Source: Bryobacterales bacterium
GTDB lineage: Bacteria; Acidobacteriota; Terriglobia; Bryobacterales; Bryobacteraceae
Length of the DNA stretch: 7,175 bases
Reading direction: 5' to 3'
NCBI GenBank assembly: GCA_003154855.1
Contig: PMEV01000105.1
Span: 1 to 7,175 of the forward strand
Positions 1 through 5,471 of this stretch are shown here, in pieces (the stretch's first letter is position 1; each line of letters starts with the position of its first letter). The position numbers and the translations under genes are program-made. The notes beneath the pieces were generated by a model. The model saw only the letters and a list, made by a program, of their open reading frames with translations. It had not been told where the DNA came from and made no database searches.

Positions 1-1
1 G

Positions 2-988
2 GTCTTCTCGCATTCGGAGAAGCTCGAGATCGCCGCCGCGATCGCAGCCGTTGGAGTTCCGGAACTCGAAGCCGGAACGCCGGCCATCGATGAGGACGAG
101 CGCGCCGATCTCCGGGCGATCGTCAACCTGCGAACGGGATGCCGGATTACCGCCTGGTGCCGGGCCACTGCGCAGGACCTCGAACACGCCGGGAATTGCG
201 GCGTCGATTCCGTGCACATATCGTTTCCGGTGTCTCCCATCCTGTTCGACGCCCTCGGCAAGGAGGAGGGCTGGCTTTGGAGCGCTCTTCCGGGAATCGT
301 CCGGCGTGCGCGTTCCCGGTTCCGGCTGGTGTCCGTCGGCGCCCAGGACGCCTCGCGCGCCGGCGTCGCGCTGCTCGGCAGGTTCATGCTCGCGGCACGG
401 GAAGCCGGGGCCTGCCGGGTGCGTGTCGCGGACACCGTCGGTATCTGGAATCCCCTTCGGGCGTGGCGCTGTTTTCGCAGGTTGAAAGAACTGGCGGGCG
501 GCCGGCTCTCGCTCGAATTCCACGGGCAGAACGATTTGGGGATGTCCACCGCGAATATGCTTTCCGCAATCGAAGGCGGCGCGGATGCGGTCGGCGTGAC
601 GGTAAACGGACTGGGTGAACGGGCCGGCAACGCGCCGCTGGAGGAGGTCGCGATGGCGCCCCATCGCACGCTGGAGAGCGATTCCGGAATCGACACATCG
701 CGCCTGAGCGCTCTCTGCGAACTGGTGGCGAGCCGCTCCGGCCGGTCGATCCACCGAGCCAAGCCGGTCACGGGCGCCGACGCATTCCGCCATGAATCGG
801 GCATCCAAACCGCTGCGCTTCCGAAGAACCCCACCGCCTACCAGCCTTTTCGGCCCGAGGAAGCGGGGCGGACTCCGGAGCCGTTTGCGATCGGCAAGCA
901 TTCCGGCTCGGCGGGCGTGCGATCGCTCCTGGCAGCCGGCGGCATTCCCATGCCCGCGGCGATCGCGCAAGAGTTGTCGAGGGGATGA
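2..988 (+). CDS. nifV: Homocitrate synthase NifV, 5' end outside the window
   Basis: NifV condenses acetyl-CoA with 2-oxoglutarate to (R)-homocitrate, the organic ligand of the nitrogenase FeMo cofactor, in the cytoplasm. The frame is open from the window edge, so about 40-50 residues with the first metal-binding Asp are missing. The 328 visible residues carry family marks (numbered from the first visible codon): LEAGTP at 22-27, the FHGQNDLGM strand at 173-181, GERAGN at 205-210, HESGIQ at 264-269 and GKHSG at 298-302. The N-terminal part is a DRE-TIM barrel; the HESGI and GKHSG region belongs to the following subdomain. The family norm is HxH and SGIH, so two expected His are Gln (176 and 269). 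The protein stops about 26 residues after GKHSG, shorter than I recall for typical NifV (about 380 aa in all). The stop overlaps the next start. A related isopropylmalate or citramalate synthase is possible, but LEAGTP and GERAGN favour NifV. Confidence 0.9.
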   Translation, partial: VFSHSEKLEIAAAIAAVGVPELEAGTPAIDEDERADLRAIVNLRTGCRITAWCRATAQDLEHAGNCGVDSVHISFPVSPILFDALGKEEGWLWSALPGIVRRARSRFRLVSVGAQDASRAGVALLGRFMLAAREAGACRVRVADTVGIWNPLRAWRCFRRLKELAGGRLSLEFHGQNDLGMSTANMLSAIEGGADAVGVTVNGLGERAGNAPLEEVAMAPHRTLESDSGIDTSRLSALCELVASRSGRSIHRAKPVTGADAFRHESGIQTAALPKNPTAYQPFRPEEAGRTPEPFAIGKHSGSAGVRSLLAAGGIPMPAAIAQELSRG

Positions 989-1497
989 TGAGCTCCGCAC
1001 GCGCTGCCAAGCCCCTGGTCGAAATCAGGCCGGCGTTTCGCGACGAGATCCCCCAGCTCCTCGCCTTGCTGGCCGAACTGTTCGCGCAGGAGGCCGACTT
1101 CGCTCCCGATGCGGAACGCCAACGGCGCGGTTTGGAACTCATTCTCGATAACCCGGACGTGGGCCGCGTCTACTGCGCCACCGAATCCAACGTCGTTCTC
1201 GGGATGGTCGTGCTCCTGTTCACCGTGAGCACCGCGGAGGGAAGCCGGGCCGCCTGGCTGGAGGATCTGATTGTGCATCCAAACTGGCGCGGGCGGAGCA
1301 TTGGCTCGCACTTGGTGAACCACGCTTTAGCGGAAGCGCGGATGGCAGGCTGTTTGCGGGTCACCCTGCTGACCGATGGCGACAACCATCCAGCCATGCG
1401 GCTCTATTCCCGCGCCGGGTTCGTGCGATCGGCGATGGTGCCTTTTCGGCGCAACCTGCCATGTGAGTCAATAGGCGACCCCATGGGCGCCGGCTGA
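985..1497 (+). CDS. GNAT-family N-acetyltransferase
   Basis: A predicted cytoplasmic acetyl-CoA-dependent acyltransferase of 170 residues, the usual single-domain GNAT length. The core is visible: the beta4/alpha3 motif A at about 93-110 (EDLIVHPNWRGRSIGSHL) and motif B at about 134-146 (N..AMRLYSRAGF). In the pyrophosphate loop the usual R-x-x-G-x-G reads R-G-R-S-I-G, so the first Gly is Ser105. The start ATG at 985 overlaps the nifV stop (ATGA); a second ATG follows at 988 and either could be used. The overlap implies translational coupling. GNAT proteins of this kind, with an N-terminal LFAQEADF-like segment, do occur in nif clusters as far as I recall, but their substrate is unknown. There is no signal peptide. 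The fold call is secure; the role is not known. Confidence 0.9.
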   Translation: MMSSARAAKPLVEIRPAFRDEIPQLLALLAELFAQEADFAPDAERQRRGLELILDNPDVGRVYCATESNVVLGMVVLLFTVSTAEGSRAAWLEDLIVHPNWRGRSIGSHLVNHALAEARMAGCLRVTLLTDGDNHPAMRLYSRAGFVRSAMVPFRRNLPCESIGDPMGAG

Positions 1498-1498
1498 A

Positions 1499-1639
1499 TT
1501 ACTTGGGTTTAGCAGGCCGCCTGCCATAGTAGGGACTCTTGTAGGGATCCTCCTTCAAAACCGGTCGCAACGGTAGTCGCCGGCTTTGTTGGAGCGTGAT
1601 CGTTGCATTCCGGAATTGCTTGGTCTTGAGCAACTCCGC
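1499..1639 (-). pseudogene. Possible C-terminal gene remnant or small basic ORF
   Basis: A reverse-strand frame of 46 residues runs from just after a TGA (1640-1642) to TAA (1499-1501). It has no ATG; a TTG at 1634-1636 would give 44 residues but lacks a well-placed ribosome binding site. The end reads like real protein, rich in K, R, P and Y (for example LRPVLKEDPYKSPYYGRR). Just upstream, another reverse frame (about 1643-1750, including LRLTAKSRMTAAMEEIE) would join it through a 1-base shift near 1640. This suggests the end of a frameshifted gene. No family is recognised and a chance open frame in GC-rich DNA is quite possible. Confidence 0.25.
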
Positions 1640-1671
1640 TCAATCTCTTCCATCGCCGCTGTCATTCTCGA

Positions 1672-1721
1672 CTTGGCCGTCAGCCGAAGAGCTGTAGGAT
1701 CGAGTCCTACCTGGGGAGCCG
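1672..1721 (+). pseudogene. tRNA-Asn-like 3' half (truncated tRNA or attachment-site remnant)
   Basis: The segment fits the 3' half of a tRNA with standard spacing. An anticodon stem (CTTGG/CCGAA with one C-A mismatch and one G-T pair) encloses a 7-base loop at 1677-1683. Then come a 5-base variable loop, a perfect T stem GTAGG/CCTAC (1694-1698/1706-1710) around a 7-base loop, a 7-base acceptor 3' strand CTGGGGA (1711-1717), then G, CC and G. From memory the T arm and acceptor strand match bacterial tRNA-Asn with one difference (A instead of T at position 54). Defects are a loop reading GTC where Asn has GTT, C at position 33 instead of the invariant T, and no 5' half (TCCCCAG plus D arm) just upstream. 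It is therefore not a working tRNA. Confidence 0.5.
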
Positions 1722-1935
1722 GTCTGAAACTTCTCGACTTCGCGTTATCTGATTGATTTCATTACGACCATTTCAGACGTTTCTTCTGGATTGGCCCCAC
1801 TTGACAGTGACCCCGGCGTGGACTCGAACTCTTTTGTCTGACCAGCATCACCCAAAAACGAATCGGCGCTAGCTCACCATGCGTGCCAACTTCCGGTATG
1901 CCGATACGCCCACGGCCCGGATTGACCAAGGTCGG
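1722..1935. other. Intergenic stretch without a supported gene
   Basis: This stretch is visibly more AT-rich than its neighbours from about 1730 to 1870. I see no credible gene or promoter. It contains a second copy of TTCTCGACTT (1731-1740), a short inverted pair TCTGAAA (1723-1729) and TTTCAGA (1771-1777), and, read on the reverse strand, a GTTCGAGTCC (1820-1829) that looks like a tRNA T loop but has no matching stem. It lies downstream of the reverse-strand gene ending at 1936; no T-rich terminator hairpin was seen. Confidence 0.5.
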
Positions 1936-2451
1936 TTATTTCCTCGTCAGTCTTACCCGTGCGAAGGCCCGAATCTTCCCACCCGTCTCGTTGTCGATCA
2001 ACCACTGCCAAGCGTCGGCGTTCTTATTGTAGGAGAAAGTTGTATTGACACTGCTGCCGTCATTGCTCCCGAACCGGAATGTGACGGCGTCGCCGCTTCG
2101 CTTCGCGCGACCGATCGCCTGGGATGTGAAATCCCAAGGGCCAGTATTGTCAAGCCACAGACAGGTGTACTGGCTCGACTGCGGATCCCAGCCGATGAGG
2201 ATAATCGCTTCATATACCGGCTGGTTGCTGGCGTCCTTCTCTCGGGACACTTCCTGGATTCGCATATATTGATGACCCAGCACCCACTCCGACACGATGT
2301 CGTGGGTCGTATCCCTCCCGGCGATGACGCCCTGAAGCACCCACTTTCCGACCATGTGATCGAGCAACGGATCATGAAGCGTTGATGGCTGGGCGAATAC
2401 GGAGAACGAAACCAGTAGACCTAGGGCGAAGAAGCGATAGGTGGTGCGCAA
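1936..2451 (-). CDS. Small secreted lipocalin-like (DUF1579-like) protein
   Basis: A 171-residue exported protein of unknown function. It begins with a short signal peptide (basic MRTTYR, hydrophobic core to about residue 18, likely cleavage after FA at 19-20). The mature part has GKW at 35-37, the pattern EWVLGHQYMRIQEV at 55-68, IGWDPQSSQYTCLW at 86-99 and a WQWLIDN strand at 148-154. This resembles DUF1579/heme-binding-like small beta-barrel proteins, which turn up as single secreted proteins in soil bacteria. The start codon is TTG (2449-2451), chosen because GGAGGT (2458-2463 on the reverse strand) lies 6 bases upstream and no ATG is nearby. The gene stands alone between gene-free stretches. 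Family membership is by resemblance only; ligand and role are unknown. Confidence 0.8.
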   Translation of the reverse strand: MRTTYRFFALGLLVSFSVFAQPSTLHDPLLDHMVGKWVLQGVIAGRDTTHDIVSEWVLGHQYMRIQEVSREKDASNQPVYEAIILIGWDPQSSQYTCLWLDNTGPWDFTSQAIGRAKRSGDAVTFRFGSNDGSSVNTTFSYNKNADAWQWLIDNETGGKIRAFARVRLTRK

Positions 2452-2455
2452 TCTG

Positions 2456-2463
2456 ACACCTCC
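2456..2463 (-). promoter_or_regulatory. Strong ribosome binding site deciding a TTG start
   Basis: Read on the reverse strand this is GGAGGTGT, a near-perfect anti-16S match. The GGAGGT core is separated by 6 bases from the TTG at 2451. It is the main reason to accept TTG as the start of the lipocalin-like gene, since the signal peptide follows directly. Confidence 0.75.
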
Positions 2464-2679
2464 AGTTGCAATGATCTCTTAGGCATCCGGTCGATGGCAA
2501 GAGAGTCTTCACGACTTCACACCTCCACGTATTCCCGTCTCCTGATCTCGGCCCTGAACTGCCTTTCGGGCCCGTTGGGGACGGATGGCTTTTGGATAGG
2601 CCTTGCAAAGCCGCCCGGCGTCTACCAATTCCGGCCGGTTAAACGCGCCACCCGGAAGTTATCCTGTTCTCCCCAGGCC

Positions 2680-2820
2680 AGTTCGAGACGTGTCCACCCT
2701 GGGCGCCCGGCATGGACTCCGGCGAGCGGATCGCACGCATCGCGCTGAAAACAATCCCCGTCCACAGGTTCGATCAGAGGCCAACTGAGCTGCGAAAGTT
2801 CGAAACGTGTCCAGACTGGG
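2680..2820. repeat. Pair of 24-bp imperfect direct repeats
   Basis: Copy 1 (2680-2703) and copy 2 (2797-2820) share GTTCGARACGTGTCCA and an ending CTGGG, with 21 of 24 positions identical and starts 117 bp apart. Read in reverse, each begins CCCAG and contains TGGACACGT. Spaced short repeats of this kind are seen inside the ends of some insertion sequences (the IS21 family, for example), but no transposase frame adjoins them, so their origin is open. Confidence 0.6.
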
Positions 2821-3384
2821 GAGCCAATTAAGCCCTTTAGTTCCAATGCACTCCCTAGCAAACGCGCCACTTGCCGCGCCACGCCCTCGCCGGCCCTGTG
2901 GGGTATGCGTGCGGTGTGGTCACCGCTTGCCGTGCCCGTAGATTCTCCCGGCACCGGAGGTGGGCGCGCTTTGGCGAGCGGCGCGCAGACCTTGCGCTTG
3001 AGATCGTAGTCCAGGGCGCCCCGGCGAACCGTTCCGGCGTTCGCCCGGAGCTTCCAGCCTGCGATTCTCGTCGCGCAACCCGTCTGTCGCCCCCCTCGCT
3101 TTCCGGGCCTCCGCGTGGTGCGTCTCGCAGGCTGGATCCGCACAGACACCGGCGATGCGGTCGCGATCGTTGCGCGATCCCTTGCTCGCGATCTCGACGA
3201 TTGGCCCGTGGCCGGGTACGGCCTGGGGATGCTGGAGATTCAGAGCCAATGGGACGCCCCGAAAAACACGGATTGGGCCGCCGCGGCACTGTTGTTTGCT
3301 TGCGAACAAAGACAATGCCCGTTCAAAAGTGTTAGCTGGGAGCAGGGCCACCTCGTTCCTCGGGGCTTGTTTCCAGAGATGGCC

Positions 3385-3403
3385 CTCTCGGAGCACCCGA
3401 GAG
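3385..3403. repeat. Perfect 7-bp hairpin
   Basis: CTCTCGG (3385-3391) and CCGAGAG (3397-3403) form a perfect stem around the loop AGCAC. No T run follows on either strand, so it is not a typical intrinsic terminator. Its function is unknown. Confidence 0.5.
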
Positions 3404-3461
3404 ACGGGGTGGCTGAATGCATCGACCAGCTTGCTGGTAGCCTGGCGTCGTCAGCGCCGAT

Positions 3462-3502
3462 GGGAGGGGGTCGCGCGGGAAACTCCGTGGAGGTCCCCTC
3501 TC
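3462..3502. repeat. Two-tier hairpin in front of the isomerase gene
   Basis: An outer stem GGGAGGGG/CCCCTCTC (3462-3469/3495-3502, one G-T pair) and an inner stem CGCGG/CCGTG (3474-3478/3485-3489, one G-T pair) are separated by an asymmetric internal loop and capped by GAAACT. It lies 80 bp before the isomerase start. The layout loosely recalls a group II intron domain V but is too long (41 against about 34 bases) and lacks a GNRA tetraloop, so no intron is called. Confidence 0.4.
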
Positions 3503-3581
3503 TATCTTTACGCGAGCGAGAGCGAAGACGCCGGGCCGGGAACCCGTTGGCCCCGTGCTCAGGGGAAAGGTAGAGGACCGA

Positions 3582-4676
3582 ATGCGATTGACGATCACTG
3601 CCGTCGTGCTGGCCTGGGGGTGCGCATGTTGCGCGTTGGCGCAAACCGGGGCCGTGGCGGCGTCTGTTCAGAAACCAGAGGCCGCGTCGCAAGCGCCGGC
3701 CCCAATGCAGCGGATGGGAGGAGCGACATCGCCCGGCGCGGCGCGGGTTAGTGCGAAGGGGCCGGAGTTGCCGCCAGACGCGCCCGTAGTGACGCTGGAA
3801 GGCGTGTGCGCGGAGCGGCGGTCGGCGAGCGACTGCAAGACCGTGATCACGCGCGAAGACCTGGACAACTTCATCAAGGTGTATGCGCCGGAGGTTTCGG
3901 AGTCGGCGCGCGGGCGGGTGGCGGTTCAATATGCCCGGACGCTGGCCTTTTCCGCGCTCGCGGAGCAGCAAGGTTTGGACAAGAACCCGGCCCTGTCCAA
4001 AGACATCGAGGCCCAGCTAAAACTCATGCGCATGCGCATCCTGGCCAACGCCTTCTGGCAGAACTTGCAGAAACGCACCGCGGCAGCCTCCGGCGGCGAG
4101 GTCCAGCGGTATTACGAGGCGCACCGGGAGCGGTACGACCAGGCTCAAGTGTGGCGTCTGGCGGTGCCGTTGACAGCGCCCACCGAGAGCGGGCATCCTG
4201 TGGAGCGCGCGGCGGTGAAATCCGCGATGGACGAATTGCGAAAGCGGGCGGCGGCTGGCGAGGATGTCAATGCCTTGCAACGGGAGGCCTTCAAGCAGTT
4301 GCAGATCCAGGCGACGCCGCCTTTGGTGAGCCTGACGGCGATGCGGCGTGGTTCGGTGCAAGGGGACGAGGCGAAGGTGTTCGATCTGAAGCCGGGCGAG
4401 GTGTCTCCCGTGTTGGAATCGGGCGCCGCTTTTGTCGTATTGAAGCTCGATTCCAGGGGACTCATGCCGCTGGACGCCGTCCGCCAGGAGATCGAGGCGG
4501 CCGTTCACAGCGACCGGATGCAATTGGACGCCGCGAAACTCAGCGGACGGATCAGCGCGCAGTTCGATTTGAAGTATCTGAATCTGCCTTCGCAGCCGCC
4601 GCTGTTCGGACCGGCGGGGAGTGGGCCGAACATAAGCCCGACCAGCGTGCCGCGAAGGACGGGCGCCCGGCAATAG
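3582..4676 (+). CDS. Periplasmic parvulin-type peptidyl-prolyl isomerase (SurA/PpiC-like)
   Basis: A predicted exported folding helper of 364 residues that would isomerise Xaa-Pro bonds of envelope proteins. The start ATG at 3582 is preferred over an upstream in-frame start because AGAGGA (3572-3577) precedes it and a signal peptide begins there: a hydrophobic run to ALA (18-20), cleavage before Gln21. A Pro/Ala-rich linker (about 22-68) is followed by two Cys (76 and 85) that could pair. A helical SurA-N-like region (about 89-165) comes next, then a parvulin-like region (about 173-315, with LKPGEVSPVLESGAAFVVLKL at 269-289 as the clearest part). The C-terminal tail is Pro/Ser-rich. Only 20 bp separate it from the transglycosylase gene, so the two are probably co-transcribed. 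The parvulin domain is divergent and may act mainly as a chaperone. Confidence 0.85.
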   Translation: MRLTITAVVLAWGCACCALAQTGAVAASVQKPEAASQAPAPMQRMGGATSPGAARVSAKGPELPPDAPVVTLEGVCAERRSASDCKTVITREDLDNFIKVYAPEVSESARGRVAVQYARTLAFSALAEQQGLDKNPALSKDIEAQLKLMRMRILANAFWQNLQKRTAAASGGEVQRYYEAHRERYDQAQVWRLAVPLTAPTESGHPVERAAVKSAMDELRKRAAAGEDVNALQREAFKQLQIQATPPLVSLTAMRRGSVQGDEAKVFDLKPGEVSPVLESGAAFVVLKLDSRGLMPLDAVRQEIEAAVHSDRMQLDAAKLSGRISAQFDLKYLNLPSQPPLFGPAGSGPNISPTSVPRRTGARQ

Positions 4677-4696
4677 GCGCAGGAGATCGCAGCAGA

Positions 4697-5422
4697 ATGG
4701 CGTGGAGATGGCTGGGGCTTGCCGGTCTCGTGGTTCTGCCGGCGGCCAGCGCGCTGGCCGCGGAGGACGCGCCGGAGGTGTGCCAGATCGCGGTGCTGCG
4801 CAACGGATTCACCATTCAATCGGCGCGGCACGAAGTGGAAGGCAAGACGGCAAGGCTGTGGCTTTGCGCCAGCGCAGGCTCGGGCTACCTGGAGGTTCCG
4901 AGCGAACAGATCGCGGGTTTCGAACCGGGACCGAGTACCGTCCCGGAGGAGCGGGCCAGCGCTCCCGGAACCGGCGGAAGCGGTTCTCATCCGGCCAGGG
5001 AATCGATCGGGCCTATGATCGTGAGCGCCGCTTCGCGGCACCAGATCGATCCGGATTTCCTGGCTAGCGTGGTGAAGGCCGAAAGCGGATTCAATGCGGC
5101 GGCGGTCTCGCCCAAGGGCGCCAGAGGGCTGATGCAGCTCATGCCGCAGACGGCGGCCACGCTGGGCGTCGCGGATTCGTTCGACCCGGCCGCGAACCTG
5201 GAGGCCGGAACGAAGTACCTCCGTCAGTTGCTGGACCGGTATCACGGCGATGCCATCCAGGCGCTGGCGGCCTACAACGCGGGGCCGCGGCGAGTGGAGC
5301 GGGTTGGCGGCATCCCCAACAACGGGGAGACTCCCGGCTACGTCGCCCGGATCATCGAAGATTTCAACGGCAAGGTTCTCCGGCAACGAGCGCAGTCGGC
5401 CGCGGCGGCCGCCGGTCAGTGA
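4697..5422 (+). CDS. Exported SLT-type lytic transglycosylase
   Basis: Predicted to cleave the MurNAc-GlcNAc bond of peptidoglycan in the periplasm, forming 1,6-anhydro-MurNAc ends. It has 241 residues with a signal peptide (1 to about 22, SALA/AED). A small beta-rich module follows (about 27-77, from CQIAVLRNGFTI to QIAGFEP), then a Gly/Ser-rich linker. The SLT domain spans about 103-225: catalytic Glu129 in KAESGF, GLMQLMP at 144-150, AAYNAGP at 191-197 and GYVARII at 214-220. All core motifs are intact. The start ATG is preceded by AGGAG (4681-4685) at a rather long spacing of 11 bases. It follows the isomerase gene in the same direction, suggesting a shared role in envelope maintenance. 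The N-terminal module looks like one that I recall mainly from Acidobacteriota; its function is unknown. Confidence 0.93.
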   Translation: MAWRWLGLAGLVVLPAASALAAEDAPEVCQIAVLRNGFTIQSARHEVEGKTARLWLCASAGSGYLEVPSEQIAGFEPGPSTVPEERASAPGTGGSGSHPARESIGPMIVSAASRHQIDPDFLASVVKAESGFNAAAVSPKGARGLMQLMPQTAATLGVADSFDPAANLEAGTKYLRQLLDRYHGDAIQALAAYNAGPRRVERVGGIPNNGETPGYVARIIEDFNGKVLRQRAQSAAAAAGQ

Positions 5423-5430
5423 CCGGACGG

Positions 5431-5470
5431 AACCGGACCTGGAGGTCCGGTTGCGGACGTGGACGTCCGC
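5431..5470. terminator. Twin back-to-back palindromes between convergent genes
   Basis: Hairpin 1 is AACCGGACC (5431-5439), loop TGGA, GGTCCGGTT (5444-5452). Hairpin 2 starts at the next base: GCGGACG (5453-5459), loop TGGA, CGTCCGC (5464-5470). Both stems are perfect (9 and 7 bp). Together they fill 40 of the 49 bp between the converging stops at 5422 and 5472. They probably end transcription from both sides or protect the mRNA 3' ends. There is no T run, so Rho-independent termination is unproven and a REP-like repeat is equally possible. Confidence 0.65.
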
Positions 5471-5471
5471 C

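Larger units (their letters stand above)
2464..3581. other. About 1.1 kb with no supportable gene
   Basis: Several frames stay open here on both strands, as expected in GC-rich DNA. None gives a recognisable domain, a convincing start with a ribosome binding site, or a consistent coding pattern. A reverse frame at about 2920-3396 contains a short charged stretch (LRDENRRLEAPGE) that recalls the start of some transposases, and a forward frame at 3115-3573 has a protein-like run (LAGWIRTDTGDAVAIVA). Neither can be assigned. The region carries a 24-bp imperfect direct repeat and two hairpins, listed separately. Decayed genes or mobile-element debris is the best guess. Confidence 0.5.

Noticed and set aside
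51..698. Long open frames overlapping nifV on both strands
   Set aside because: They are Arg/Pro/Ser-rich shadows of the nifV frame with no recognisable domains; frame 2 gives clear NifV.
1811..1829. Second tRNA-like T loop on the reverse strand (GTTCGAGTCC)
   Set aside because: The flanking bases do not form a T stem, and no anticodon or acceptor arms are present.
2372..2608. Reverse frame starting before the lipocalin-like gene
   Set aside because: It overlaps the start of a well-supported gene and shows no domain.
2855..3396. Reverse frames with a coiled-coil-like charged stretch, considered as a transposase fragment
   Set aside because: No catalytic residues, start or family pattern could be found, and overlapping frames look equally protein-like.
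3462..3502. Group II intron domain V
   Set aside because: Wrong length, no GNRA loop, no reverse transcriptase and no other intron domains nearby.
3115..3573. Forward frame with a GTG start before the isomerase gene
   Set aside because: Only part of it looks protein-like; there is no ribosome binding site or recognised domain, and the end is low-complexity Arg.
3806..4696. Upstream in-frame extension of the lytic transglycosylase to 3806
   Set aside because: The extension is a Gly/Arg-rich shadow of the isomerase gene. The signal peptide and a ribosome binding site place the true start at 4697.
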